A DNA stretch of 64,000 bases, taken from positions 52,841,360 to 52,905,359 of the forward strand of contig CM037788.1 in the NCBI GenBank assembly GCA_021229015.1, given 5' to 3'. Position 1 is the first letter of the stretch. Each line of letters opens with the position of its first letter. The translations under genes were made by a program, and so were the position numbers. Under the pieces are notes generated by a model, which did not search any database, was not told where the DNA came from, and saw only the letters and a program-made list of their open reading frames with translations. This document shows, piece after piece, positions 11,179 to 26,100 of the stretch. Source of the DNA: Solen grandis (Eukaryota > Mollusca > Bivalvia > Adapedonta > Solenidae).

Positions 11179-13127
11179 TTAGGACTTTCTGCCCTTTCGG
11201 CAGAAAGTCCTATTGGGTTGTACTGTTTATTTCTTCTTCTTATTATTATTATTATTCTTTTTTCTTCCTAACTAAACGCTTATTTTTCTATGTTGCAATA
11301 CTCCTAGGACGATGAAATTTTTATGACTTATTAGCCACGTCAGGAAATTTTGATTTCTATGATTTTCATATGCCTATGACGTCATATGACGTCACATTTG
11401 AAATATTCTACAAAAGTTTGTACGCGGTCTACAGCCATTGTTTGTGAACCGATTTTCATCAAATTTTCACAGATTGTGTATATTAAGTTCTAGTTGTGCA
11501 TCCCGGTGTCCGTTTTTCAAAATTCGAAAGTCCATGGTTTCTATAGCGAATCCAAGAATCGAACAAGGTCGGAAATTTTTAAATGCTTATAAAATCTGCC
11601 TATTTAAGAAAGAAAGTTGATATTTAGTCAGTATATAGGTCTCTAGAAGTTTTAAAAATTTTGTGAAAATATTCTCATATGACGTCACGTGACGTCATTA
11701 TATGATAAATGTATTTCTAATATTAACAAGAATATTTCTAATGTTGAAATTGTCGAAAGGCAATGAAAATTTAAAGACACATGCTTCAAACGCTGAAATT
11801 TTTATTTCTATGATTTCATATGCCTATGACGTCATATGACGTCACACTGGAAATATGCAACAAAAGTTTGTACGCGTCTACAGCCATTGTTATGAACCGA
11901 TTTTCATCAAATTTTCACAGAAGTGTATATTAAGTTCTAGTTGTGCATCCCGGTGTCCGTTTTTCAAAATTCGAAAGTCCAAGGTTCTATAGCGATTCCA
12001 AGATTCGAACCAAGGTCGAAATTTCAAATTCTTATAAAATCGGTCCTATTTGAGATAGAAAGATGATATTGGGGGTCAGTATATAGGTCTCTGGAGTCTT
12101 AAACATTTTTGTGAAAATAAATGTCATATGACGTCACGTGACGTCATTATTGATAATGAATTTTTCTAATCTAACAAGATTATTTCTATATCTTGAAATT
12201 TATGAAGGGCAATGAAAAATTAATGCCGCATGCTTCAGTGCTGTAATTTCGATTTCAAAGATTTTCAGAAGCCTATGACGTCATATGACGTCCACACTTG
12301 AATATGCAACAAAAGTTTGTACGCGTCCAGAGCCATTGTTTATGAACCGATTTTCATCAAATTTTCACAGAATTGTATATTCGTTCTTATTGTGTATACC
12401 GGTGTCCCGTTTTCAAAATTCGAAAAGTCCAAGCATATATGGCGGATCCAAGATTCGAACCAATGACGTCAATATTTAAATGCTTATAAAACTGTCCTAT
12501 TTGAGATAGAAAGTTGAAATTTTGTCAGTTAGTAGGTCTCTGGGTGTCTAACAATTATGTGAAAATAAACGCATATGACGTCACGTGACGTCATTTGTTT
12601 ATTATTATTATTCTTTTCTTCTTCCTAACTAAACGCTTATTTTAATATGTTGCAATAGTCCTAGGACGATGAAATGTTTATGGTTATAGCACGTGAGGAA
12701 ATTTGATTTCACCCCTACTGCATATATGTAGCCATATCTCAATAAATATCGATTTTTGTAAATATTTGATGAATACGAATTATAGCTGAATAATTGACGT
12801 TTCCAAAGATAATTTAGTTTATTAAAATTGGTTACGCAATACAAAGTTATAAGCAAAAAAACTAAAGAAATGAAGCAAATTTTTTGCTGATAATATGCTG
12901 TTTTCTTGAGTTACAGTCCAATATCTCAGAAACGACGAGATAAGTTTATACATTATGCATGTAAAATGTAGCATGTTTTAAGACTTTCTAACGGTACCAA
13001 GTTTATTGAAATTGGGACTTCATATAAGAAAGTTACATGGAGAATAAGATATTTCATAATCATGCATCATAAAAATATGGAAAAGGTCACGCGCAGGGGT
13101 CACCAAGCTAAAATAGTTGCGCAACGA

Positions 13128-13166
<39 letters not shown>

Positions 13167-13815
13167 AATTGCAATTGATGGGCTATACTTGATTTTTTTT
13201 TTTTTTTTGTCTGTCGAATGTTGACTGGACTGTTTCCAAATAAGCATTGAAGTAATACATGTACAACGGCACAAGACAAAAATCCGTATTTGCAACACTA
13301 TGTAGGTAGCGAGCATTTGCAAGCCTTGAAAAATTCACACCACATTTTAGACCATCTAAAAACTGCGGCAAAACTACGGAAGCCCAAACACGCCAAAATC
13401 GCTAAATACGTTTAACTACGTTACAGGTGTCGAAAGGATATAGCCAACTATACAAGTATTCAAAACTTCTTCCTACTGAGGCTAAAATTTAAACAAGTTA
13501 CAAGTGAGCTGGAGTGATTGAAATTCTATGTGTGATGAAAGTTAGAAACTTACATTTGAACACTGTTTCATTTTTCTTTCTGCATAATTATATATATATG
13601 AAATGAGTATAAATTTGACATAGTATAAATTTTGTATGTAAACTAAGGCAAGGATATGGGCACTTTATTAAAATTCACAAATGTGTTCTATTTGTGCATT
13701 TATATAGAAATTAGGAGAAAGAAAGTTGCAATTTGGACAGATTATCTATTATGTCATCTTCTATAAAACATAAAAGCGATTTGCAGAAAGTCCCTATCAT
13801 TCGTTTAAACGAATG
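11179..13815 (+). mobile_element. Array monomer B2 (single-hairpin head)
   Basis: Head hairpin at 11181-11211, alpha subunits, a linker with a long A run near 13131-13163, the CTACGGAAGCCC block near 13376, and a damaged tail around 13785-13815 (hairpin intact, CTAG lost). It is equivalent to B1. Indel noise rises sharply in its last few hundred bases. Confidence 0.55.
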
Positions 13816-16421
13816 CACTATGTTTATTAGACTTTCTGCCTCAAGCAAAAGCCATGGGTTTGTTATGTTATTAGGACTTCTGCCCTTTCGGCAGAAATCC
13901 ATTGGGTTTTGTTATGTTATTCTTCTTCTTCTTATTATTTTTTTTTTCTTCCTAACAAACGCTTATTTTCTATTTGCAATACTCCTAGGACGGTGAAATT
14001 TTAGACTATTAGTCAGGGGGAGGAAATTTTGATTTCTATGATTTTCAAGCCTATACGTCATATGACTCACATTTGAAAAATCTTCAAAAGTTTTTTACCG
14101 GTCTACAGCCATTGTTGTGAACCGATTTTTCAACAAATTTTTCACAGATTGTGTATTTAATTTCTAGTGGCACCGGTTCCGTTTTTCAAAATTCGAAAAT
14201 CTATGGTCTATCGAATCCAGATTCGAACCAAGGTCGTAAAATTTTTTAAATGCTTATAAAATCGTCCTATTTCAAAGAAAGTTGATATTAACAGTATATG
14301 TCCTAAATTTTAAACTTTTGTGAAAATAATGTCATATGACTCACTGACTCATTATATGAAATGTATTCTAATATTAAAATAAATTTTCTATATGTTTAAA
14401 TTTCGAAGGGCAATAAAAATTTAATGACACATGCTACAAACGCTGAAATTTTGATTTCTATGACTTTTAAAGCCTATGACGTTATATGACTCCACATTTG
14501 AAATAGCTACAAAAGTTTGTATGCGCACGCCTTTTGTAAACCGTTTTCATAAAATTTCACAGATTTTTATAAAAGTTCTAGTTGGCATCTCGGTGCCGTT
14601 TTTCAAAATTCAAAAGACCATTGTTCTAAGCGAATCCAAGATTCGAACCAAGGTCTAAATTTTTAAATGCTTAAAAATCTGTCCTATTTAAGATAGAAAG
14701 TTGATATTTAGACAGGAATAGGTCGCTAAATTTAAACATTTCGTGAAAATAAATGCATATGCGTCACGTGACGTCTTATATGAAAGAATTTCTAATTATA
14801 ACAAATTATTTCTATATGTTGAAATTATCGAAGGGCAATGAAAATTTAATGCTGCAGCTTCAGAGCAAATTTCGATTTCAGAAGCCATGACTCATATGAC
14901 GTCACACTTAAAAATTGACTACAAAGTTGTACACGGCCCAGAGCCATTATTATTGCCAATTTTCACAAATTTTCACAGAAATTTAAATTACGTTCTTATT
15001 GTTACCCGTCCCGTTTTTCAAAATTCGAAAAAGTCCAAGCCTAGGCGGATCCAAGATTCGAACCAAGGACTCAATTTTTAAATGCTTATAAAAACTGTCC
15101 TATTTGAGATAGGAATTGAAATTTTGCTAAGAGGTCTCGGGTTCTTAACTTATGTGAAAATAACGTTATGCGTCACGTGACGTCATTTGTTTTTATTATT
15201 ATTTTTTTTCTTCTTCCTAACTAAACCTTATTTTAATATTTGCAATGTCCTGGACGTGAAATTTTTGGGGTTTTTAGGCACGTGAGGAAATTTTGATTTC
15301 ACCCCTACTGCATAATGTACCAATTCAATAAATATCGATTTTTGAAATTATGTATGAATAAGAATTATAGCTGAATAAACGTTCCCAAAGATATTTAGTT
15401 TATTAAAATTGTTTTTAGCAAACAAAGTTATAAGCAAAAAAACTAAAGGAAATGAAGCTAATTTTGCTGATAAATGCGTTTCTTGAGGTTTAACAGTCAA
15501 TACTCATAACGACTGAAGATAAGTTTTACATTAGATATAAAATGTAGCATGTTTAAAGAGCTTTCAACGGTACCAAATTTATGAAATTGGACTTCATAAA
15601 GAAAGTTACAGGAAAATAAGATATTTCAAATCATGCATCTAAAAAATGAAAAGGTCACGCGCAGGGGTCACCAAGCTTAAACACTTGCCAACGACTTAAA
15701 AAAAAAAAAAATATATAAATATACAAATTGCAATTGAGGCATATCTTGATTTTTTTGATTTTTTTTTTGTCGAATGTTGACTGTTTCCAAAATAAGCATT
15801 GAAGTTATACATTACAACGGCACAAACAAAAATCCGTATTTGCAACACTAGACAGCGAGCAGTTTTTGCAAGCCTTGAAAAATTCCACGCAGCCCCCATT
15901 TTAGCCATCTAAAAACTGCAATTTTTTATGCTAACGATATTCATTTGCATCGTTTGTAGGCTGGATGTTACCTTTCAAAATATCACCAAGTTCGAAAATC
16001 CAGAATTTATGGGCAAAACTACGGAGCCCAAACACGCCCAAAATCGCTAAAAAACGTTTAAACTACTTTCAGGTGTCGAAAGGTATAGCCCAACAAATAT
16101 TAAACTTCTCCTACGAGGCAAAACTAAACAAGGTTACAACGAGCTGGAGTGAGAAATTGTATGTGGATAAAGTTAGAAACTTACATTGAAAAAACAGTTT
16201 AATTTTCTTCATTCATATACAAGTATAAATTTTGTATTAAACTACATTTCAAATATTGGGCGGACTTTTATTAAAATTCACAAAGTGTTCTTTTGTGCTT
16301 TTTATAAAGAAATAAGGAATAGAAAGTTGCAATTTGGACAGATTTCTATTATGTCATCTTCTATATATACTAAATAAGCAATGTTGCAGAAATCCTACTT
16401 CGTTTAAACAATGACATCTAG
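13816..16421 (+). mobile_element. Array monomer A3, heavily indel-marked
   Basis: Same order of parts as A1 and A2: double head hairpin near 13826-13903, alpha subunits, linker, CTACGGAGCCC block, tail with CTAG at 16418-16421. One-base deletions occur every few tens of bases. The decay is not confined to any part of the unit, which fits sequencing or consensus error better than biological divergence. Confidence 0.5.
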
Positions 16422-18268
16422 TTAGACTTTCTGCCCTTTCGGCGAAATCCTATTGGGTTTGTACTGTTTTATTCTTCTTCTTCTTTATATTATTATTCTT
16501 TTTTCTTCCTAACTAAACGTTATTTTTCTATGTCAATACTCCTAGGACGATGAAATTTTTTATGATTATTAGCCACGTCGGAAATTTTTGATTTCTAAGA
16601 TTTTCATATGCCTAGACGTCAATGACGTCCCATTTGAAATAGCTACAAAAGTTTGTACGCGGTCTACACCTTGTTTGTGAAAACCGTTTTCATCAAATTT
16701 TCACAGATGTTATTAATTCATTGTCACCGGTGTCCGTTTTTCAAAATTCGAAAAGTCCAGGTTCATGCGAATCCAAGATTCGAACCAAGGTCGGAAATTT
16801 TTAAATCTTATAAAATCGTCCTATTTAAGAAAGAAAGTTATATTTATCAGTATATAGGTCTCTAAATTTTAAAAATTTTTTTGAAAATATTTCTCATATG
16901 ACGTCACGTGACGCATATATAAATTTTTCTAATATTAACAAGAATTTTATAGTTGAAATTTCGAAAGGCAATGAAAATTTAAAGACACATGCTTCAAACG
17001 CTGAATTTTGATTTCTATATTTTCATATGCCCCATGACGTCATATGACGTCACACTGGAAATATGCAACAAAAGTTTGTACCGGTCTACAGCCATTTTTA
17101 TGAACCGATTTTCATCAATTTTTCACAGAAGTTATATTAAGTTCAGTTGTGCATCCCGGGTCCGTTTTCAAAATTCGAAAAGCCAAGGTTTCTATACATT
17201 CCAAGATTCGAACCAAGGTCTAAAATTTCAAATTCTTAAAAACGGTCCCCCCCCCCAATTGAGATAGAAAGATATATTGGCAAATAGGTCTCTGGGATCT
17301 TAAACATTTTGTGAAAATAAATGTCAATGACTCACTACTCATTATATGATAAGAATTTCTAATTTAACAAGATATTTCAATCTTGAAATTTATAAGGGCA
17401 AGAAAAATTAATGCCGCATGCTTCAATGCTGTAATTTCGATTTCAAAGATTTTCAAAGCCTATGACGTCAAGACGTCACACTTAAATATGCAACAAAAGT
17501 TTGTCGCGGTCCGAGCCAGTTTATGACCGATTTTCACAAAATTTTCACAAAAATTATATTACGTTCTTATTGGTAACCGGTTTCCGTTTTTCAAATTCAA
17601 AAGTCAAGCAAATGGCGGATCCAAGATTCGAACCAAAGACGTCAATATTTAAAATGCTTATAAAAACTTCCTATTGAGAAGAAATTAAATTTTGTCATTA
17701 TAGGTCTCTGGGTGTCTTAACAATTAGTAAAATAAACCAAATTTTACTCACGTCGTCATTTGTTTATTATTATTATTCTTTTCTTCTCCTAACAAACCTT
17801 ATTTTAATATGTTCAAAGTCCTAGACGATGAAATGTTTATGGGTTATTAGGCACTGAGGAAATTTTGTTTCACCCCTACTGCATATTGTACCCATATCTC
17901 AAAAATACGAATTTTTGTAAATATATTATGAATACGAATAAGCTGAATAATTGACTTTTTCCAAAGATATTTATTTATTAAAATTGGTTTCGCAATACAA
18001 AGTATAAGCAAAAAACTAAATGAAAGAAGCTAATTTTGCTGATAATATGCTGTTTTCTTGAGGTTTAACAGTCAATATCTCAGAAACGACTGAAGAAAGT
18101 TTAATACTTAGCATGTAAAATGTAGCATGTTTTAAACTTTCTAACGTACCAATTTTTGAAATTGGACTTCATAAAGAAAGTTACAGGAGAAAAATATTTC
18201 TAATCATGCATCAAAAAAATTTGGAAAAGGTCACGCGCAGGGTCCCAAGCTAAAAAGTTGCGCAACGA

Positions 18269-18309
<41 letters not shown>

Positions 18310-18935
18310 AATTGCAATTGAAGGGCTAAATCTTGATTTTTTTTTTTTGTTTTTTGTCTGCGTTTAATGTTTTTTTTGAACATGGGACGTTTCCCAAAAA
18401 CAAGAGTTACATTAAACCACTAAAAATCGTTTTTCAACAACTATGATAGGTGGGCGGATTTTTAACCTTTTAAAAATTTAAAACCAAATTTTTTAAAAAT
18501 TTCCAAAATGGGCAAAACTACGGAAGCCCAAACACCCAAAATCGCTAAATACGTTAAAACATTTTTAACAGTGTCAAAGGATATAGCACTATACAAATTT
18601 CAATACTTCTTCCTAAAGAGGCTAAAAAATTTAAAAAAGGTTACAATGAGCGGAGTGATGAAATTCTATGTGTGATAAAGTTGAAACTTACATTTAACAC
18701 TGTTTCTTTTTCTTTCATGTCAAAAAAATGAATAGAAAAAAAAATTTGTATTAAACACATGTGCAAGAATGGGCGGACTTTTTTAAAAATTCACAAATTG
18801 TTTTCTATTTTGTCATTTTAAAGAAATGAGGAATAAAAAGTTTCAATTTGGACAGATTATCTATTATGTCATCTTCTATATATACAATAAAAACAATGTT
18901 GCAGAAAGTCCACATTCGTTTAAAAAGAAGACATC
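16422..18935 (+). mobile_element. Array monomer B3, heavily indel-marked
   Basis: Single head hairpin in damaged form at about 16424-16453, alpha subunits, linker with a long A run near 18271-18306, CTACGGAAGCCC block near 18522 and a ruined tail at 18901-18935. A run of C near 17248-17256 replaces the expected sequence, again suggesting poor consensus quality. Confidence 0.5.
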
Positions 18936-21900
18936 TTTTATTATTATTTTTTAAAGACTTTTTTGCCTCAAGCAAAAGTCCTATTGGGTTTGTTATGTTT
19001 ATTAAGGACTTTCCTGGGCCTTCAGAATTGGCCCTTCCTGCAGAAATCCTATTGGTTTGATGTTTATTCTCTTCTTCTTATTATTTTTTTTTTTTCTTCC
19101 TAACAAAACGCTTATTTTCTATTTGCAATCCTAGGACGGAAATTTTTAGACTTAAAATCAGTGGGAAATTTTGATTTCTAGATTTTCAAGCCTATGACGT
19201 CATATACGTCACATTTGAAAATGCACAAAATTTGTACGCGGTCTACAGCCATTGTTTGTGAACCGATTTTCATCAAATTTTCACAGATTGTTATATTAAT
19301 TCTAGTTTGTGCCCGGTGCCTTTTTCAAAATTCGAAAAGTCCATGCTATAGCGAATCCAAGATTCGAACCAGGTCGTAAATTTTTTAAATGCTTATAAAA
19401 TCTGTCCTATTTAAAAAAAGTTGATATTTAATCATATATAGTCCTAAAGTTTTAAACATTTTGTGAAAAATAAGTCATATGACGTCACGTACGTCATTAA
19501 TGATAATTATTTCTAATATAAAAAATATTTCTATATGTTAAAAATTTTCGAAAGGCAAAAAAAAATTTAAAGACACATGCTTTCAAACGCTGAAATTTAG
19601 AAACATATTAATGCTATGACGAAATGACTCACAAGAAATATGCAACAAAAGTTTGTACCGGTCTACACCCTTTTTGAACCGATTTTCATAAAAATTTTTC
19701 CCGAAATGTGTATATTAAGTTCAGTTTGCACCCGGGCCCCGTTTTTTCAAATTCAAAAGTCCAAGGTTCTATACGATTCCAAGATTCGAACCAAGGTGTA
19801 AATTTTCAAATTCTTATAAAATCGGTCCTATTTGAATAGAAAATGATATTGGGCCCAGTATAAAGGTCTCTGGGAGTCTTAAAACATTTTGGAAAAAAAT
19901 GTCATATGACGTCACATGACGTCATTATATGAAAAGAATTTCTAATTCTAACAAAAATTATTTCTAATCTTGAATTTTCGAAGGGCAATGAAAAATTAAT
20001 GCCGCATGCTTCAGATGGGGAAATTTCGATTTCAAAGACTTTCAGAAGCCTAGACGTCATATACTCACATTTGAAATTGACTACGAAAGTTTGACACGGT
20101 CCAGAGCCATTTTTAAAAGGGGCCAAATTTTCATCAAAATTTCACAGAATGTGTATATTAAAATTCTAGTTGTGCATCTCTGTCATTTTTTCAAAATTCG
20201 AAAAGTCCATGGTTTTTCTAAAAACCATTCCAAGATTCGAACCAAGTCGAAAATTTTTTAAAAATGCTTATAAAATCGGTCCTATTTGAATAGAAAAGTG
20301 ATAATTGACATTTAAAAGGGTCTCTAAGAGTCTTAAACATTTTTTTGAAAAAAATGCATATGAAAGTCACGGACGTCATTATATGAAATTATTTCTAATT
20401 TAACAAGAGTATTTCTAATGTTGAAATTGTCGAAGGGCAATGAAATTAATGACAAAATTCAACGCTAAATTTCGATTTAAAATGATTTTCAAAGCCTAAC
20501 GTCAATGACGTCACTTTTTGAAATGACTACGAAAGTTTGTACAGGGTCCAAGCATTATTAATGGCCGATTTCATAAAATTTTCACAGAATGTGTATATTA
20601 CGTTCTTATTGTGTATACCGTGTCCGGTTTTTTTCAAAATTCGAAAAGCCCAAAGGGCATCTAGGCGGATCCAAGATTCGAACCAAGGACGTCAATTTTT
20701 TTAAATGCTTATAAAAACTGTCCTATTTGAGATAAAAGTTGAAATTTTGTCATTGGGTAGGTCCTGGGTGTTTTTAACAATTATGGAAAATAAACGTCCA
20801 TGACTCCACGGATGTCATTTTTATTATTATTATTCTTTTTTTCTTCCTAACTAAACGCTATTTTAATATTTGCAATATCCTAGAACAATGAAGTTTTTAT
20901 GGGTTTTTAGTCACTGAGGAAATTTGAATTTCAATGATTGACAGCACCCTATGCTCACAACGTCACAGCTAAAAAAGTGAAAATTGGTGTTCCGCCCACA
21001 GCCGACATTAAAGGTCGGATTTTTTTTTTTTAATTTTCAAAGATGTACATCTTGAAACACGGTGTACAAATCCGTCAGCAACCGAAATTCCGAAGACCGA
21101 AGTTTTGTGGGTGAAATAAGATTCGAACAAGGACCGAAAATTTCATTTTAAAGGGTTAAAAAAGCTTCAGGAGAGATAGAAAGTTGAAAAATTTAAAACA
21201 GTTTCAGTTCTGTAAAATTTCTACAAATTTTTTGGATCGGAACGCCAAAAATGCGTCATGTGGGCCTCATAACATACTTTTAATTTTCATATTGGCAATG
21301 ATTTCGACTTATCCCTTTGTTCAAATAATGAAAATTCAGCGTTTTGAAACAACGTATGCGCTTTTTTTAACAAAAGCACTTTTAGCACCCTATGACGTCA
21401 CATGACGTCACAGCTAAAAATAGTGAAAAATGGTGTTTTGCGCTCTACAGCCGTCATTATGGTCCGATTTTCTTCAAATTTCACAGAGGTACATCTTGAA
21501 ACTAAGGTGTGCATATCCTGTCAGCTAACCGAAATTCCGAAAGACCGAAGTTCTGTGGCTGAAATAAGATTCGAACATAGGACCGAAAATTTCATTTTAG
21601 GATTAAAGAGCTTCAGAATGAAACAGAAAGTTGAAACTTACACAGTTTGTAGTGCGACAGCATTTCTACATATATTTTGAGTCGTGACGTCATATGACGT
21701 CATATAACGTCATAAGCATACTTCTTAATTTTCATATTAGGGCAATGATTTTGACATGATGCCAGTTGTTCAGAATAATGAAAATTTCAGAGTTATGAAA
21801 GTAAAGTATACGCTTTTGAACAAAAGAATTATCAGCACCCTTTGACGTCATGTGACGTCAGAGCTAAAAATAGTGAAAAATGGTGTTCACGCTCTACAGC

Positions 21901-23114
21901 CGCCATTTATGGTCGGATTTTCTTCAAATTTTTACAGATTGTACATCTTGAAACTAAGGTGTGCATATAATGTCAGCTAACAGAAATTCCGAAATACCGA
22001 AGTTCTGTGGCTGAAATAAGATTCGAACATAGGACCGAAAATTTCATTTTAGGATTAAAGAGCTTCAGGATGAAATAGAAAGTTGAAACTTACACAGTTT
22101 GCAGTTCTTCATAATTTCTTAACATATTTTTTTTTTAGAGCAATGATTTCGACATGATGCCAGTTGTTCAGAATAATGAAAATTTCAGAGTTATGACAAC
22201 AAAGTATGCGCTTTTGAACAAAAGCATCTTCAGCACCCTATGACGTCATGTGACGTCTGAGCTAAAAATAGTGAAAAATGGTGTTAACGCTCTACAGCCG
22301 CCATTTATGGTCGGATTTTCTTCAAATTTTTACAGATTGTACATCTTGAAACTAAGGTGTTCATATCCTGTCAGCTAACCGAAATTCCGAAAAACCGAAG
22401 TTCTGTTGCTGAAAAAAAGACTCGAACATAAGACCGAAAATTTCATTTTAGGATTAAAGAACTTCAGGATGAGATAGAAAGTTGAAACTTACACAGTTTG
22501 CAGTTCTGCAGCATTTCTACAAATTTTTTGAATCGTGACGTCATAGGACGTCATAAGCATACCACTTAATTTTAATTTGGGGCAATGATTTCGACATGAT
22601 GCCAGTTGTTCAGAATAATGAAAATTTCAGAGTTATTGCAGTAAAGTATGCGCTTTTGAGCAACAGTATTTTCAGCACCCTATGACGTCACCTGACGTCA
22701 GAGCTGAAAATAGTGAAAAATGGTATTTGCGCTCTACAGCCGCCATTTATGATAAGATTTTCTTCAAATTTTTAGAGATGGTACATTTTGCAACTAAGGT
22801 CTGAATATTTTGTCAGCTAACCTTAATTCCTAAAAACCGAAGTATTGTGGCTGAAGTAAGATTCGAACATAGGACCTTTAAACTAGAAATCAAGTTTGCA
22901 GTCATGTCCTTACGTCATATGACATCATGTTACGTCACAGACTAATACTTAGTTCTTATCATTTGCACTGATTTCGGAATATAATGTCAATTGTTCAGCA
23001 TGAACATGAAATACTACCAGAGGTGAGTCATTACATGAAAGTTCTATCTCCTGCTTTTTGCATTAACACAGCTTGCAGAAAGTCCTATCATTCGTTTTCA
23101 CGAATGACATCTAG
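18936..23114 (+). mobile_element. Array monomer A4/beta, long chimeric copy
   Basis: Starts with a damaged double head hairpin (about 18956-19050) and alpha subunits, then switches near 20940 to a second subunit class (beta) repeating with starts near 21386, 21836, 22230 and 22676. Beta units share the paired TGACGTCA sites and the GATTCGAACATAGGACC landmark but differ elsewhere. The tail is at 23075-23114 with stem TCATTCGT, loop TTTC, and CTAG at 23111-23114. Sequence left of about 21500 is indel-noisy; right of it is clean. From at least 19400 rightward this monomer is duplicated about 4.6 kb downstream. Confidence 0.55.
21386..21835 (+). repeat. Reference beta-class subunit
   Basis: About 450 bp, opening with TGACGTCACATGACGTCACA and including GCTCTACAGCCGTCAT, GATTCGAACATAGGACCG and AGGGCAATGATTTTGACATG. 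The period to the next unit is about 450 bp. One following unit is shorter because 52 bp around 22130 are missing relative to its duplicate near 26690. Beta is clearly related to alpha (same order of CRE pair, CTACAGCC, TTCAAATTTT, GATTCGAAC) but diverged. Confidence 0.6.
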
Positions 23115-26100
23115 TTATTATTATTCTTTTCTTCCTCGCGGATTTTCACATGTTGCAATCATCCTAGGAGAATGAAATTTCGATGGCATATTATTCATAT
23201 GCGTAATTAAAAAATTCTATAATTTTCAAATGCCTATGACGTCATATGACGTCACACTTGGCAATTTGCTACAAAAGTTTGTACGCGGTCTAGAGCGGTA
23301 ATTAATAAACCGATTTTTATCAAATTTTCACAGAATGTGTATATTAAGTTCTAGTTGTGCATCTCGTTGTCCGTTTTTCAAAATTCGAAAAGCACAAGGT
23401 TCTATGGCGAATGCAAGATTCAAACCAAGGACGTCAAATTGATAAATGCTCATAAAATCGTCCCTAAATGAGACAGAAGGTTGATATTTTGTCAGTATAT
23501 AGATCTCCGACAGATTTAAATAATATGTGAAAATAAACGTCTTGTGACGTCATATGACGTCATCAAATTTCTAATTTTTAAACACATAATTTTATATGTT
23601 ACTATGGTCCAAGGACAATGAAATTTTGATGTCATATTCTCCAAAAGATGTTATTTTGATTTCTATGATCTTCATATCTCTATGACGTCATATGACGTCA
23701 CACGTGAAATAAGCTACAAAAGTTTGTACGCGGTCCTCAGCCATTATTAATGAACCGATTTTCATCAAATTTTCACAGAATGTGTATATTAAGTTCTAGT
23801 TGTGCATCTCGGTGTCCGTTTTTCAAAATTCGAAAAGTCCATGGTTCTATAGCGAATCCAAGATTCGAACCAAGGTCGTAAATTTTTAAATGCTTATAAA
23901 ATCTGTCCTATTTAAGATAGAAAGTTGATATTTAGTCAGTATATAGGTCTCTAGAAGTTTTAAACATTTTGTGAAAATATATGTCATATGACGTCACGTG
24001 ACGTCATTATATGATAATGTATTTCTAATATTAACAAGAATATTTCTATATGTTGAAATTGTCGAAAGGCAATGAAAATTTAAAGACACATGCTTCAAAC
24101 GCTGAAATTTAGATATCTATGATACTCATATGCCTATGACGTCATATGACGTCACACTGGAAATATGCAACAAAAGTTTGTACGCGGTCTACAGCCCTTG
24201 TTTATGAACCGATTTTCATCAAATTTTCGCAGAATGTGTATATTAAGTTCTAGTTGTGCATCCCGGTGTCCGTTTTTCAAAATTCGAAAAGTCCAAGGTT
24301 CTATAGCGATTCCAAGATTCGAACCAAGGTCGTAAATTTTCAAATTCTTATAAAATCGGTCCTATTTGAGATAGAAAGATGATATTGGGTCAGTATATAG
24401 GTCTCTGGGAGTCTTAAACATTTTGTGAAAATAAATGTCATATGACGTCACATGACGTCATTATATGATAATGAATTTCTAATTCTAACAAGATTATTTC
24501 TATATCTTGAAATTTTCGAAGGGCAATGAAAAATTAATGCCGCATGCTTCAGATGCGGAAATTTCGATTTCAAAGACTTTCAGAAGCCTATGACGTCATA
24601 TGACGTCACATTTGAAATTGACTACGAAAGTTTGTACACGGTCCAGAGCCATTATTAATGGGCCGATTTTCATCAAAATTTCACAGAATGTGTATATTAA
24701 GTTCTAGTTGTGCATCTCGGTGTCAGTTTTTCAAAATTCGAAAAGTCCATGGTTCTATAGCGATTCCAAGATTCGAACCAAGGTCGTAAATTTTTAAATG
24801 CTTATAAAATCGGCCTTTAAAAATAATTGATCAGTATATAGGTCTCTAAGAGTCTTAAACATTTTGTGAAAATAAATGTCATATGAAGTCACGTGACGTC
24901 ATTATATGATAATGTATTTCTAATATTAACAAGAGTATTTCTATATGTTGAAATTGTCGAAGGGCAATGAAATTTAATGACAAATGATTCAGACGCTGAA
25001 ATTTCGATTTCAATGATTTTCAGAAGCCTATGACGTCATATGACGTCACATTTGAAATGACTACGAAAGTTTGTACACGGTCCAGAGCCATTATTAATGG
25101 GCCGATTTTCATCAAATTTTCACAGAATGTGTATATTACGTTCTTATTGTGTATACCGGTGTCCGGTTTTTCAAAATTCGAAAAGTCCAAGCATCTATGG
25201 CGGATCCAAGATTCGAACCAAGGACGTCAATTTTTAAATGCTTATAAAAACTGTCCTATTTGAGATAGAAAGTTGAAATTTTGTCAGTTAGTAGGTCTCT
25301 GGGTGTCTTAACAATTATGTGAAAATAAACGTCCTATGACGTCACGTGATGTCATTTTTTATTATTATTATTCTTTTCTTCTTCCTAACTAAACGCTTAT
25401 TTTAATATGTTGCAATAGTCCTAGAACAATGAAGTTTTTTATGGGTTTTTAGTCACGTGAGGAAATTTTGATTTCAATGATTGACAGCACCCTATGACGT
25501 CACATGACGTCACAGCTAAAAATAGTGAAAAATGGTGTTCGCGCTCTACAGCCGACATTTATGGTCGGATTTTCTTCAAATTTTCAAAGATGGTACATCT
25601 TGAAACTACGGTGTACATATCCTGTCAGCTAACCGAAATTCCGAAAGACCGAAGTTCTGTGGCTGAAATAAGATTCGAACATAGGACCGAAAATTTCATT
25701 TTAGGATTAAAGAGCTTCAGGATGAGATAGAAAGTTGAAACTTACACAGTTTGCAGTTCTGTAAAATTTCTACAAATTTTTGGAGTCGGAACGTCATATG
25801 ACGTCATGTGACCTCATAAGCATACTTCTTAATTTTCATATTAGGGCAATGATTTCGACATGATGCCAGTTGTTCAGAATAATGAAAATTTCAGCGTTAT
25901 GAAACTAACGTATGCGCTTTTGAACAAAAGCATCTTCAGCACCCTATGACGTCACATGACGTCACAGCTAAAAATAGTGAAAAATGGTGTTAGCGCTCTA
26001 CAGCCGTCATTTATGGTCGGATTTTCTTCAAATTTTCACAGATGGTACATCTTGAAACTAAGGTGTGCATATCCTGTCAGCTAACCGAAATTCCGAAAGA

